From: Massilia sp. IC2-278
Lineage (GTDB): Bacteria; Pseudomonadota; Gammaproteobacteria; Burkholderiales; Burkholderiaceae_D
NCBI RefSeq assembly: GCF_020708045.1
Contig: NZ_JAJFES010000012.1
Location: forward strand, 1-64,000
Length of the DNA: 64,000 nt
Direction: 5' to 3'
Both the position numbers and the translations under genes were made by a program. The notes beneath the pieces were generated by a model. The model was given only the letters and a program-made list of their open reading frames with translations, had not been told where the DNA came from and searched no databases. This document shows positions 48,489 through 58,401 of this stretch, piece by piece. The stretch's first letter is position 1; every line of letters begins with the position of its first letter.

Positions 48489-50195
48489 ATGACCCGACAC
48501 GAACCCAAACTCCTGCATAACGGCCTCCTCGCGGTGCGCCGCAATTCCATTCGCAAGCTGCTGCGCTCCGTGTTCGGTATCGAACAGCTGCGCGAAGGGC
48601 AGCAACGCGTGATCGACAGCGTCCTGGATGGCAAGGACACCCTGGCGATCATGCCCACCGGCGGCGGCAAGTCGCTGTGTTACCAGATTCCTGCGCGCAT
48701 GCTGGGCGGCACCACGGTCGTGGTCTCGCCTCTGATCTCGCTGATGAAAGACCAGCTGGAAAAGCTCGATGAGCTCGGCGTGCGCGCCTGCCAGGTCAAC
48801 AGCAGCCTGAATGCCGAGGAAGAGCACCAGGCCCTGGAGTCCATCAGCGGCGGCACCTGCGAAATCGTGTTCTGCACGCCCGAGCGCCTGACCTCGCCCG
48901 AATTCATCGAGGTGCTCAAGCACACCACGGTCACCCTGGTCGCCATCGACGAAGCCCATTGCATTTCCCAATGGGGCCACGATTTCCGCCCGGCCTACAT
49001 CGAGATGGCGGCGGCGATTGCGGCCATCGGCAACCCGACCGTGCTGGCCCTGACCGCCACCGCCACCGACGAGGTGATGGAAGACATCGGCCGCCAACTG
49101 AACCGGCCGCGCATGAAGGTCATCAACACCGGCATTTACCGCCCCAACCTGGAATACCGGGTGCACCAGGTGACCAGCCTGGCCGACAAGTTCGCCGAAG
49201 CGCGCCGCCTGGTGGCCGAGACCGAAGGCGTGGGCATCGTGTATGCCGCCACCGTGAAGGCGGCCGAGGAAATGCACCGCATCCTGGAAGAAGCCGGCGA
49301 ATCGGTGACGATTTACCATGGCAAGCTGCCGGCCGCCGAGCGCCGCGCCAACCAGGATATGTTCATGAACGACGAGCGCCGCATCATGGTGGCGACGAAC
49401 GCTTTCGGCATGGGCATCGACAAGGCGGACACGCGTTTCGTGGTGCACCTGCAGATTCCGGCCAACCTGGAATCGTATTACCAGGAGTCGGGCCGCGCCG
49501 GGCGCGACGGCAAGGACGCCCAGTGCACGCTGCTGTTCCTGCAGGACGACAAGCGCCTGCAGCAGTTCTTCCTGGTGAAGCACTATCCGGATGCGGCCGA
49601 GATCCGCTCGGTCTACGACGCCGCCTGCGAACTGGCGGAAGCCGGTCCCGTCACCACGGAACGCATCGAGGACAAGCTGGTCGACCTGAATGAAGCCAAG
49701 ATCAAGGTCTGCCTCAAGCTGCTGAAAGACGGCAAGCTGGTGCGCCAGAACCGCAAGCTGGAGTTCGTGATCACGAGTGCCGAGCCGAAGGCGGTAACCT
49801 TCGAGCAGCTGGCCCAGGTCTACATCCAGAAGCAGGACCACGACCGCGAAGCGCTGGAAAAGATGGTGGGCTATGCGGTGAGCGGCTTCTGCCGCTGGAA
49901 GCTGCTGCTCGACTATTTTAATGACGAAGTCGAAGGCTTCGAGAAGTGCTGCCGCTGCGATAACTGCCTGAATCCGCCGGCGGCCGCACTGGAAGACATC
50001 GAGATCCGCGACGACGAATTCAGCCATGAGCCGGAACCGGAAGACACGGGACCGCACTTCGAAACCGGCATGCGCGTGACGGTGGCGAAGTACGGCGAGG
50101 GTGTGGTGAGTTCGGTGGCTGGCAGCCAGATCGGCATCGACTTCCCGGACGGCGAGCATCGGAGCTTTATGGCAGACTTCGTAAAGCCGTTGTAA
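48489..50195 (+). CDS. RecQ-family ATP-dependent DNA helicase
   Basis: Product of 568 residues. Helicase motifs: Q-motif FRxxQ-like LREGQQRVIDSVLDGKDTL, Walker A MPTGGGKSLCYQ, Walker B IDEAHCISQWGHDFRPAY, TATATDEV, and motif VI YYQESGRAGRDG. A RecQ-type zinc-binding region (FCRWKLLLDYF, CCRCDNC) and winged helix follow. There is no HRDC domain; instead a C-terminal acidic segment and a KYGEGVVSSVAGSQIGIDFPDG repeat like the UvrD/PcrA tail, which may bind other proteins. It unwinds recombination intermediates. The start at MTRHEPK (48489) is preferred over an ATG 10 codons earlier, which would lengthen it past the family. Confidence 0.85.
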   Translation: MTRHEPKLLHNGLLAVRRNSIRKLLRSVFGIEQLREGQQRVIDSVLDGKDTLAIMPTGGGKSLCYQIPARMLGGTTVVVSPLISLMKDQLEKLDELGVRACQVNSSLNAEEEHQALESISGGTCEIVFCTPERLTSPEFIEVLKHTTVTLVAIDEAHCISQWGHDFRPAYIEMAAAIAAIGNPTVLALTATATDEVMEDIGRQLNRPRMKVINTGIYRPNLEYRVHQVTSLADKFAEARRLVAETEGVGIVYAATVKAAEEMHRILEEAGESVTIYHGKLPAAERRANQDMFMNDERRIMVATNAFGMGIDKADTRFVVHLQIPANLESYYQESGRAGRDGKDAQCTLLFLQDDKRLQQFFLVKHYPDAAEIRSVYDAACELAEAGPVTTERIEDKLVDLNEAKIKVCLKLLKDGKLVRQNRKLEFVITSAEPKAVTFEQLAQVYIQKQDHDREALEKMVGYAVSGFCRWKLLLDYFNDEVEGFEKCCRCDNCLNPPAAALEDIEIRDDEFSHEPEPEDTGPHFETGMRVTVAKYGEGVVSSVAGSQIGIDFPDGEHRSFMADFVKPL

Positions 50196-50213
50196 AAATT
50201 TTATCGATAATGA

Positions 50214-50327
50214 GGCGCCTGAGAAAACCCTCAGGGCAAGGGATGCGGCCAGCCGACGCAGCGTCGAAGACAGTACGCGTGTACGGCAAGACGCTGTAAC
50301 GCAGCCATGAGGATTTTATCAGGCGCC
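50214..50327. repeat. 114 bp element with 20 bp imperfect terminal inverted repeats
   Basis: The left end GGCGCCTGAGAAAACCCTCA (50214-50233) pairs with the right end TGAGGATTTTATCAGGCGCC (50308-50327), 18 of 20 positions matching. Inside are the GGGCAAGG, TCGAAGACAGTACG and AACGCAGCC blocks shared with 29778-29840. It lies between recQ and the ligase-associated operon; it may act as a terminator hairpin as well as a mobile repeat. Confidence 0.75.
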
Positions 50328-50340
50328 GTAAAGGAGACGC

Positions 50341-51441
50341 ATGGGAGATATGGTCGTAGTACGCAAGGAAGGACTGTACTGTGTGCCAGGTGGGTTCTAC
50401 ATCGACCCCTGGCGGCCGGTGGAACGGGCCGTGATCACGCACGCACACGGCGACCACGCGCGCTACGGCCATGGCCGCTACCTGACCGCCGCCAGCGGCG
50501 TGCACGTGCTGCGCTCGCGCCTGGGTGACATCTCGGTCGATGGGCTGGAATACGGCGAGACCGTGGTCCACAACGGCGTCACCATCTCGCTGCACCCGGC
50601 CGGGCACGTGCTCGGCTCTGCACAAGTGCGCATGGAATGCGGCGGCGAAGTCTGGGTCGCATCCGGCGACTACAAGATCGAACCCGACAAGACCTGCGCG
50701 CCGTTTGAACCCGTGCGCTGCCATACCTTCATTACCGAATCCACTTTCGGCCTGCCGATCTACCGCTGGGCGCCCGAACAATCCATCTTCGACGACATGA
50801 ACCGCTGGTGGCGCAAGAACGCGGAAGAGGGGCGTTGCAGCGTGGTGTTCGGCTATTCCTTCGGCAAGGCCCAGCGCATCCTGTCCGGCCTCGATCCTTC
50901 CATCGGACCGATCGTTTGCCATGGCGCGGTCGAGCCATTGAACCGCGTCTACCGCGAAGGCGGTATCGAATTGCCGCCGACGCTGATGGTGAGCGACGTG
51001 TCGAAAGCCGATCTGAAGCAGTCCATCGTGGTGGCGCCGCCATCGGCCTCGGGGTCGGCCTGGATGAAACGCTTCGGCGACTACAGCGATGCCTTTGCCA
51101 GCGGCTGGATGCAGCTGCGCGGCGCGCGCCGGCGGCGTGGCGTCGACCGTGGCTTCGTGCTGTCCGACCACGCCGACTGGCCGGGGCTGATGCAGGCGAT
51201 TGCCGCCACCGGCGCCGAACGCGTGATAGTCACCCACGGCTCGATCCCGGTGCTGGTGAAGTGGCTGTGCCAGCAGGGGCTGGACGCGGCCGGCTTCGAC
51301 ACCGAATACGGCGACGACGACGACGACGTGGCGATTCCGCCGCAGCCGGCCGAAGCTGCCGAAGCTGCCGAAGCAGCGCAAGCCACCGAAGCGAACGACG
51401 CCGTCGGGACCACGGAGGCAAAGGAGGCGCGCGATGCGTGA
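50341..51441 (+). CDS. Ligase-associated DNA exonuclease (metallo-beta-lactamase/beta-CASP fold)
   Basis: Product of 366 residues. The HAHGDHAR motif (His-x-His-x-Asp-His), HPAGHVLGSAQV, SGDYK, TFITESTFGLP and the DHADWPGLM segment match the beta-CASP nucleases of the CPSF73/SNM1 type. In this operon family the protein is the exonuclease encoded with ligase and Lhr helicase. The Ala/Glu-rich tail (PAEAAEAAEAAQATEANDA) is low complexity. AAGGAG precedes the ATG. Its end overlaps the start of the ligase gene by 8 bases. Confidence 0.9.
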   Translation: MGDMVVVRKEGLYCVPGGFYIDPWRPVERAVITHAHGDHARYGHGRYLTAASGVHVLRSRLGDISVDGLEYGETVVHNGVTISLHPAGHVLGSAQVRMECGGEVWVASGDYKIEPDKTCAPFEPVRCHTFITESTFGLPIYRWAPEQSIFDDMNRWWRKNAEEGRCSVVFGYSFGKAQRILSGLDPSIGPIVCHGAVEPLNRVYREGGIELPPTLMVSDVSKADLKQSIVVAPPSASGSAWMKRFGDYSDAFASGWMQLRGARRRRGVDRGFVLSDHADWPGLMQAIAATGAERVIVTHGSIPVLVKWLCQQGLDAAGFDTEYGDDDDDVAIPPQPAEAAEAAEAAQATEANDAVGTTEAKEARDA

Positions 51442-53074
51442 ATTCGCCCGCCTCTACGCCGAACTCGACGAAACCACCGCCACCAACCGCAAGCTGGAAG
51501 CCCTGCAGCAGTATTTCTCGACCGCCGCGCCGGAGAACGCCGCCTGGGCCGTCTACTTCCTGGCCGGCGGCAAGCCACGGCAGGCCGTGCCGACCAAGCT
51601 CTTGCGCCAGTTCGCCATCGAATACGCGGTGCTCGACGAATGGCTGTTCGACGAGTCCTATCATGCGGTCGGCGACATGGCCGAGACCATCGCCCTGATC
51701 CTGCCGCCGCCGGAAAAACAAAGCGACGTCGGCCTGGCCGAATGGATGACCGAGCGCATCGGCCCCCTGCGCGGCGCCGACCCGGACGTCATCCGCGCCG
51801 CCCTGTTCAGCTACTGGAACGAACTCGATACGCGCGAGCGCTTTTTGTTCTGCAAGCTGATCGGCGGCGGCTTCCGCGTCGGCGTGTCGAAACTGCTGGT
51901 GACGCGCGCGCTGGCGAACATCGCGGCGGTGGACAGCAAGCTCGTGGCCCAGCGCCTGATGGGCTGGACCGACGGCAGCGTGCGTCCCACCGCCACCAAG
52001 TTCCTGCAACTCATCGCCGCCCAGTCCGACGAAGAGCACAAGCTGCGCGGCGGCCAGCCTTATCCCTTCTTCCTGGCGCACCAGCTGCAGGGCGACCCGG
52101 CCGCGCTGGGCGAGCTCAAGGAATGGCAGGTCGAGTGGAAGTACGACGGCATCCGCGCCCAGCTGGTGCGGCGCGGCGCGCAGAACTATTTGTGGTCGCG
52201 CGGCGAAGACCTGATCTCCGAGCGCTTCCCCGAGCTGTGCGCGGTGCGCCTGCCCGAGGGCACGGTGGTCGACGGCGAAGTGCTGGTCTGGGACCATGCC
52301 AACGATGTGCCGGCCCCGTTCGCGGAACTGCAGCGCCGCATCGGCCGCAAGACGCTGTCCGCCAAGCTGCTGGCCGAGCTGCCGGCGGTGCTGGTCTGCT
52401 ACGACCTGCTGGAACTCGACGGCGTCGATTTGCGTGCGCTGCCCCAGCACGAGCGGCGCACGCTGCTGGAAACGCTGGTGGCCGCCGTCGACCAGGCGCA
52501 GCTGAAGGTGTCGCCCGTGGTCCATGCCGACGACTGGGCGGCGCTGGCCGAGCTGCGCGCCGAATCGCGTGCGCGCGGCGTGGAAGGCATGATGGTGAAA
52601 GCCAGGAGCGCCCAGTACGGCGTGGGCCGCACCAAGGACGTCGGCACCTGGTGGAAGTGGAAGATCGATCCTTATTCGGTGGACGCGGTGCTGATCTACG
52701 CCCAGGCCGGCCACGGGCGGCGCGCCTCACTGTATACCGACTACACCTTTGCCGTCTGGGACGACGAAGACGGGAAGGGCGAGCGGCGCCTGGTGCCGTT
52801 CGCGAAAGCCTATTCCGGCCTGACCGATGCCGAGATCGCCCAGGTCGACAATGCGATCCGCAAGACCACGGTCGAGAAGTTCGGGCCGGTGCGCTCGGTG
52901 AAGCCGACCATGGTGTTCGAGATCGGCTTCGAGGGCATCGCTCTGTCGAGCCGGCACAAGGCGGGCATCGCGGTGCGCTTCCCGCGCATCCTGCGCCGGC
53001 GCGACGACAAGCCGATCGAGGAAGCCGATACGCTGGACACCCTGAAAGGCCTGCTGGCCGCCGCCGGTGCATGA
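51434..53074 (+). CDS. ATP-dependent DNA ligase
   Basis: Product of 546 residues. The N-terminal helical DNA-binding domain (about 1-205) precedes the nucleotidyltransferase domain with the AMP-lysine Lys236 in [10 protein letters not shown] (motif I), then [40 protein letters not shown] (motifs IV-V) and a C-terminal OB domain ([23 protein letters not shown]). It joins nicks using ATP, unlike the NAD-dependent LigA. AAGGAGG precedes the ATG inside the exonuclease gene. The stop overlaps the helicase start (ATGA at 53071-53074). Confidence 0.93.
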   Translation: MREFARLYAELDETTATNRKLEALQQYFSTAAPENAAWAVYFLAGGKPRQAVPTKLLRQFAIEYAVLDEWLFDESYHAVGDMAETIALILPPPEKQSDVGLAEWMTERIGPLRGADPDVIRAALFSYWNELDTRERFLFCKLIGGGFRVGVSKLLVTRALANIAAVDSKLVAQRLMGWTDGSVRPTATKFLQLIAAQSDEEHKLRGGQPYPFFLAHQLQGDPAALGELKEWQVEWKYDGIRAQLVRRGAQNYLWSRGEDLISERFPELCAVRLPEGTVVDGEVLVWDHANDVPAPFAELQRRIGRKTLSAKLLAELPAVLVCYDLLELDGVDLRALPQHERRTLLETLVAAVDQAQLKVSPVVHADDWAALAELRAESRARGVEGMMVKARSAQYGVGRTKDVGTWWKWKIDPYSVDAVLIYAQAGHGRRASLYTDYTFAVWDDEDGKGERRLVPFAKAYSGLTDAEIAQVDNAIRKTTVEKFGPVRSVKPTMVFEIGFEGIALSSRHKAGIAVRFPRILRRRDDKPIEEADTLDTLKGLLAAAGA

Positions 53075-55539
53075 GCGGGCCGAGTAAGAAGGAGGTGAAA
53101 GCGTGGTTCGACGCGCGCGGCTGGAAGCCTTTTCCCTTCCAGAAGGCCGTGTGGGACGCGGCACTGGCCGGCCAGTCCGGCCTGCTGCATGCGAACACCG
53201 GCGCCGGTAAAACCTACGCGGTGTGGCTGGCGGCGCTGCAGCGCGGGGCCCTGACCAAGGGACGCATGAGCGGCCTGCGCGCGCTGTGGATCACGCCGAT
53301 GCGCGCACTGGCCGCCGACACCCAGCGTGCGCTGGAAGAATCGGCGGCGGCGCTGGCGCCCGAGTGGACGGTCGGCGCGCGTACCGGCGACACCGGTTCC
53401 GCCGAACGCGCGCGCCAGGCACGCAAGTGGCCGTCTTCGCTCATCACGACTCCCGAAAGCCTGTCGCTGCTGCTGTCGCACGCCGCGGCCGAGGAACAGT
53501 TCAAGCACCTCGACATGATCGTCATCGACGAGTGGCATGAGCTGATGGGCAGCAAGCGCGGCGTGCAGGTGCAGCTGGCGCTGGCGCGCCTGCGTACCTG
53601 GCGGCCGGGCCTGGTGATCTGGGGCGTCTCGGCCACCATGGGCGACCTCGATTTGGCGCGCCAGGTGCTGCTGGGCGCAGATTCGGAAAATAAGCCGGGC
53701 GTGCTGGTCGAAGGCGATACGAAAAAGCAGATCGTGGTCGATTCGCTGATCCCGAAGGACGTCTCGCGCTTCCCCTGGGGCGGGCACCTTGGCCTGCAAA
53801 TGCTAAAGCCCGTCATCGACGAAATCGAGCATTACGACGCGACCCTGGTCTTCACCAACACGCGCTCGCAGTCGGAGATCTGGTACCAGAACATCCTCGA
53901 AGCGCGCCCCGACTGGGCCGGCGTGATCGCGTTGCATCACGGTTCGCTGGCGCGCGAGGTGCGCGACTGGGTCGAGATGGGCCTGAAAAGGGGCGAGCTG
54001 AAAGCCGTGATCTGCACCGCCAGCCTGGACCTCGGCGTGGATTTCCTGCCGGTCGAGCGCGTGCTGCAGGTGGGCAGCGCGAAAGGCATCGCACGCCTGC
54101 TGCAACGGGCCGGGCGCAGCGGCCACGCGCCGGGCCGGGTCTCGCGCGTGACCCTGGTGCCGACCAACAGCATGGAAATCCTGGAGGCGGCCGGGGCTAA
54201 AGTGGCGGTGGCCAAGCGCCGCATCGAAGGGCGCTACGTGCCGAACAAGCCCTTCGACGTGCTGGTGCAGCACCTGGTGACGGTGGCGCTGGGCGGCGGC
54301 TTCCGCTCCGAGCAGCTGTTCGAGGAAGTCAGGCGCGCCTGGTCTTACCGCGACCTGAACCAGGAAGAATGGCAGTGGGCGCTGGATTTCGTCGCGCGCG
54401 GCGGCCAGAGCCTGACGGTGTACCCGGAATACCGGCGCGTGCTGCCCGACGAGGAGGGCGTGTACCGCGTGCCGGACGTGGGCATCGGACGGCGCCACCG
54501 CATGGGCATCGGCACCATCGTCTCGGATGCCTCGATCCAGGTGAAGTACGTCAGCGGCGGGCGTATCGGCAGCATGGAAGAATCCTTCATCTCGCGCCTG
54601 AAGCAGGGCGACCATTTCCTGTTCGGCGGACGCATCCTGGAATTCATCCGCGTGCACGAGATGACGGCGTTCGTGAAACGCGCCACTGGTTCGCGCGGCG
54701 CCATCGCGCGCTGGCAGGGCGCGAAGATGCCGATGTCCTCGGAACTGGCGCACGCCGCGCTGGAACAGCTGCGCCAGGCCGCCGAAGGACGTTTCGAGGG
54801 GCCGGAAATGCAGGCCATCCGGCCGCTGCTGGAAATCCAGGAAAAATGGTCGGCGCTACCCACCATCGACACCCTGGTGCTGGAATCGATGAAGAGCCGC
54901 GAGGGGTATCACCTGTTCGTGTACCCGTTCGCGGGACGCTCGGTGCACATGGGCCTGGCCTCGCTGTTCGCCTGGCGCATCGGGCGCGTGCAGCCGATTA
55001 CCTTTTCGATTGCGGTCAACGACTACGGTTTCGAGCTGATGGCGCCGGAGCCGGTGGATTGGGAAAGCATGTTCGCGGGCGCCACCGGGCTTGAGGTACC
55101 GCTGTTCGCTACCGAGCACCTGCTGGAAGACGTGCTGGAAAGTTTGAACGCGACCCAGCTCTCGCAACAGCGCTTCCGCGAAGTGGCGCGCATTGCCGGG
55201 CTGGTATTCCAGGGTTATCCGGGACAGCCGAAATCGAACCGGCAGGTGCAGGCCTCGTCCTCGCTGTTCTTCGAGGTCTTCCGCAAGCACGATGCCGGCA
55301 ATCTGCTGCTGACGCAAGCCCAGCGCGAAGTGCTGGAACAGGAGCTGGAACTCACGCGCCTGCGCGAGACGCTCGAGGAACTGCATGCGCGCAAAGTGGC
55401 GTATCGTGTGGTCAAGCGCGCCACGCCCTTCGGCTTTGCGCTGATGGTGGAACGCTTCCGCGAAAAGGTGAGCACCGAAAAACTCAACGACCGCGTGGCG
55501 CGCATGGTACGGGAACTGGAAAAGGCAGCGCAGGTATGA
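53071..55539 (+). CDS. Lhr-type DEXH helicase, ligase-associated
   Basis: Product of 822 residues, the short Lhr class (Lhr core). Motifs: [12 protein letters not shown] (Walker A), [11 protein letters not shown] (Ia), [21 protein letters not shown] (DEXH box), WGVSATMGD (motif III), [31 protein letters not shown] (motif VI). The C-terminal winged-helix and Lhr-specific regions follow. The helicase works with the ligase and nucleases on DNA damage; the exact substrate is not established. It overlaps the ligase before it and PdeM after it by 4 bases each. A longer frame from 51640 is only the shadow of the ligase gene. Confidence 0.93.
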   Translation: MSGPSKKEVKAWFDARGWKPFPFQKAVWDAALAGQSGLLHANTGAGKTYAVWLAALQRGALTKGRMSGLRALWITPMRALAADTQRALEESAAALAPEWTVGARTGDTGSAERARQARKWPSSLITTPESLSLLLSHAAAEEQFKHLDMIVIDEWHELMGSKRGVQVQLALARLRTWRPGLVIWGVSATMGDLDLARQVLLGADSENKPGVLVEGDTKKQIVVDSLIPKDVSRFPWGGHLGLQMLKPVIDEIEHYDATLVFTNTRSQSEIWYQNILEARPDWAGVIALHHGSLAREVRDWVEMGLKRGELKAVICTASLDLGVDFLPVERVLQVGSAKGIARLLQRAGRSGHAPGRVSRVTLVPTNSMEILEAAGAKVAVAKRRIEGRYVPNKPFDVLVQHLVTVALGGGFRSEQLFEEVRRAWSYRDLNQEEWQWALDFVARGGQSLTVYPEYRRVLPDEEGVYRVPDVGIGRRHRMGIGTIVSDASIQVKYVSGGRIGSMEESFISRLKQGDHFLFGGRILEFIRVHEMTAFVKRATGSRGAIARWQGAKMPMSSELAHAALEQLRQAAEGRFEGPEMQAIRPLLEIQEKWSALPTIDTLVLESMKSREGYHLFVYPFAGRSVHMGLASLFAWRIGRVQPITFSIAVNDYGFELMAPEPVDWESMFAGATGLEVPLFATEHLLEDVLESLNATQLSQQRFREVARIAGLVFQGYPGQPKSNRQVQASSSLFFEVFRKHDAGNLLLTQAQREVLEQELELTRLRETLEELHARKVAYRVVKRATPFGFALMVERFREKVSTEKLNDRVARMVRELEKAAQV

Positions 55540-56210
55540 GTGGTACGGGTGAGGTAGTAACAACCGCGTCGGCGGTGGCGGTGGCGGGCGAAACCTTGAT
55601 GCTGTTGCCGGAAAAGGCCGTGTATTGGCCGGCGCGGCGGATGCTGATCATCGCCGACATCCATTTCGGAAAAGCGGCGTCCTTCCGCGCCCAGGGCATT
55701 CCGGTCCCGCGCGGCACCACTACGGAAAACCTGGCCGGGCTCGACGACCTGATCGAACGCCATGGCGCCCGCCACGTGATGTTCCTCGGCGACTTTTTGC
55801 ATGCGCGCGCGGCCCATGCGTCCTCGACCCAGGGGGCGATGCTGGCCTGGCGCCACACGCGGGCCGACCTGCAGCTGACCCTGGTGCGCGGCAACCACGA
55901 CAAGCACGCCGGCGACCCTGCCGCCGCGCTCGGCATCGAGCTGGTCGACGAGCCGCATACGGTGGGGCCGTTCGCTTTTTGCCACCATCCGGACCTCGAT
56001 ACAGGGGGCTATGCCCTGGCCGGGCACGTGCATCCGGCCTGGGTGCTGGCCACGCGCTACGATGCGCTGCGCCTGCCTTGCTTCGTCGTGGGCAGCCAGC
56101 GCATGATCCTGCCTTCCTTTGGTTCCTTCACCGGCGGCCATGTGGTCACCCGGGAGGCGGGCGACGCCATCTACGTGACCTCGGGCGAGGCAGTGCACGC
56201 CATCCGCTAG
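55536..56210 (+). CDS. pdeM: Ligase-associated endonuclease PdeM (metallophosphoesterase)
   Basis: Product of 224 residues. Calcineurin-like motifs: [33 protein letters not shown] (GD), RGNHDKHAG (GNH), FCHHPD and [11 protein letters not shown] (GHxH). This is a complete two-metal phosphoesterase. In this operon family it is the DNA-damage-linked nuclease encoded with Lhr and ligase. It overlaps the helicase stop by 4 bases (ATGA at 55536) and closes the operon. Confidence 0.9.
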   Translation: MSGTGEVVTTASAVAVAGETLMLLPEKAVYWPARRMLIIADIHFGKAASFRAQGIPVPRGTTTENLAGLDDLIERHGARHVMFLGDFLHARAAHASSTQGAMLAWRHTRADLQLTLVRGNHDKHAGDPAAALGIELVDEPHTVGPFAFCHHPDLDTGGYALAGHVHPAWVLATRYDALRLPCFVVGSQRMILPSFGSFTGGHVVTREAGDAIYVTSGEAVHAIR

Positions 56211-56335
56211 GCCGGCTTCGCTCTGGCATCCCGCGTTTTCGCTCCGCCGAAACCGGCTTTCGTCGCAGCCGGCTTGCCGCCGCCCGCGCGGCTCGGCAGA
56301 ATGGGCTCGTTGCTAACCAGACAAAGCAAGCGCCG

Positions 56336-57457
56336 ATGCCCACCACTCTTTTTCCTGCCGAGGCAGCGCCGGCGCCATCGCCATCAACCCCGCCTGTGCT
56401 GCGGCGCCTGCTGGCAGACCTGCGCATTGCCTTGCCGGTCAGCCTGCTGGCCGGCCTGGTGATCACGCTTGCCAACGGCTACCCGGAATTGCTGTACGAA
56501 CAGCTTGTCTATTCGCTGTGCATCGGTGTGATTGCCTTCGGCATGGTCGACCTGGCGCGCCTGCTCATCTGGCCGCATCCGAATCGGCGTGTGCTCCAGT
56601 GGCTGGCGTTTCTCGTCTTCATGCTGGCCGCTTCGCTGATCGGACATTTCATCGGGATCCATGTCGGTGCGCTCGTGCTGGGCCACACCGTTCCCACGCT
56701 CGCCGACTATCCCTCGATTGGTCGCATCAGCATGGTCCTGTTCACCTTCCTCGGCATGTGCACGATGATCGTCCTGGTCGAACAGCGCGAGCGGGTTGCA
56801 CGCATTGGCCGCGAACACCAGGAAGCGCGCCTGCGCGCCGAAGTCGTCGAGCGCCAGGCCGTGCAGGCGCAATTGCGTCTGCTGCAGGCCCAGATCGAGC
56901 CGCACATGCTGTTCAATACCCTGGCCAACCTGCAGGGCCTGATTGCCCTCGACCCCGAGCGCGCCAGCCTCATGCTCGACCAGTTGATCCAGTACCTGCG
57001 CGCCACGCTCGGCGCCACGCGCGCGGACAGTACGACGCTGGAGCAGGAGTTCGCTGCCATGCAGGCTTACCTCGGCCTGATGGGCGTGCGCATGGGCGCG
57101 CGCCTGGCTTACCGCTTCGACTTGCCGCCCGAACTGCGCAAGGCGCGGCTGCCGCCGCTGCTGCTGCAGCCGCTGGTCGAGAACGCCATCGTGCACGGGC
57201 TGGAGCCGAAGATCGAGGGCGGTGAGATCCTGGTCGAAGCCCGCGCCCGCGACGGCCTGCTCGACATCGCCGTGCGCGACAGCGGACTCGGCCTGAATGA
57301 AGATGCCGCGCCAGCCCGCAGCGGCGGCGGGGTGGGCGTGGCGACCACCCGCGAACGCCTGCAAGCCCTGTATGGCGAGCGCGCCAGCGTGCTGCTCGCG
57401 CCAGCCCAGCCGCAGGGCACGATCGTCCGACTCACCCTTCCATTGGAGAATCCATGA
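56336..57457 (+). CDS. LytS/AlgZ-type sensor histidine kinase
   Basis: Product of 373 residues. Four hydrophobic segments (about 30-145) form the membrane sensor. The His_kinase domain has the atypical acceptor box QIEPHMLFNTLANL with His190, then LLQPLVENAIVHGLEPKIEGG and VRDSGLGLN (N and D boxes), typical of LytS/AlgZ kinases. It is cognate to the LytTR regulator at 57454, whose start overlaps its stop (ATGA). That regulator gene is interrupted by a stop codon, so the pathway may be broken in this strain. Confidence 0.88.
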   Translation: MPTTLFPAEAAPAPSPSTPPVLRRLLADLRIALPVSLLAGLVITLANGYPELLYEQLVYSLCIGVIAFGMVDLARLLIWPHPNRRVLQWLAFLVFMLAASLIGHFIGIHVGALVLGHTVPTLADYPSIGRISMVLFTFLGMCTMIVLVEQRERVARIGREHQEARLRAEVVERQAVQAQLRLLQAQIEPHMLFNTLANLQGLIALDPERASLMLDQLIQYLRATLGATRADSTTLEQEFAAMQAYLGLMGVRMGARLAYRFDLPPELRKARLPPLLLQPLVENAIVHGLEPKIEGGEILVEARARDGLLDIAVRDSGLGLNEDAAPARSGGGVGVATTRERLQALYGERASVLLAPAQPQGTIVRLTLPLENP

Positions 57458-58248
57458 GCATCCGCGCCCTGATTGCCGAAGACGAACCGATCCTGGCCGC
57501 GGTGCTGGCAGCCAGCCTGCGGCGCCTGTGGCCGGAACTCGAGATCGTCGGCTCCGCGCCGAACGGCGTCGCCGCGGTCGAGCAGGCGCTGGCGCTGCGG
57601 CCGGACATCCTGTTTTTCGACATCAAGATGCCCGGGCAGAGCGGGCTGGAGGCGGCCGAGGAACTGGCCGAGTGCTGGGACGCTAATGGAGAAAACGCGG
57701 CGCCGTTCCCGTAGGTGGTGTTCGTCACCGCCTACGACGAGTACGCGGTGCAGGCCTTCGAGCAGGCCGCCGCCGACTACGTGCTCAAGCCGGTGAACGA
57801 CGCACGCCTGGCGCGCACCGTCGAGCGCCTGCGCACGCGGGTTGCCAGTCGCTCGGACGATGGCGGGCTGGCCAGCCTGGTCGGCCAGTTGCAGGCGCTG
57901 TTGCCGGCGGTGGCCGCACACGAACGCCTGAGCGTGATCCGCGCCGCCGTCGGCAATACCGTGCGCATGATCCCGGTGCAGGAGGTAGTGTTCTTCCAGG
58001 CGCTCGACAAGTACGTGAACGTGGCCACCGCCGACAGCGAGGCCCTGATCCGGCTGCCGCTGAAGGACTTGCTGCCCCAGCTCGATCCGGCCTGCTTCCA
58101 GCAGGTCAGCCGCAGCACGGTGGTAAACCTGCGCTGCGTGGCGCATGCCGGGCGCGATACGGCGGGCAAGGTGGTCCTGCACCTGCGCAACCGGCCCGAC
58201 AAGCTGCGCGTGAGTCCCGTCTACGCCCACCAGTTCCGGCAGATGTAG
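57454..58248 (+). pseudogene. LytTR-type response regulator gene interrupted by an in-frame TAG
   Basis: Codons 1-86 give a receiver (AEDEP, Asp56 in LFFDIKMPG) ending NGENAAPFP, then TAG at 57712-57714. The reading frame continues without shift as [28 protein letters not shown] (receiver Thr and Lys) and a LytTR DNA-binding domain ([33 protein letters not shown]). The join point is exactly where intact homologues have one residue between FP and VVFVTAY, so a single CAG-to-TAG (or similar) change explains it. It could be a pseudogene, a sequencing error, or a read-through codon; a GTG at 57715 could start a separate C-terminal protein. The 264-codon length would be normal. Confidence 0.8.
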
Positions 58249-58401
58249 GCGCGCCTTCGCGCTTTCTCGGAAGTCTTTGCCGCTGCGCTTTACTGCTGTG
58301 CTCGTCTGCACGGTACGTTAGCGCACGGTAGCCGCGCCTGCGCAGGCGTACTTTCATTCCATGCCCCAGGTCCGCACCGGACCCATCCAGAGGAGGGAAA
58401 C

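Noticed and set aside
51640-53070. N-terminal extension of the Lhr frame through the ligase gene
   Set aside because: It is out of frame with the ligase and reads as Arg/Pro/Ala-rich shadow. The ATGA overlap at 53071 gives the proper start.
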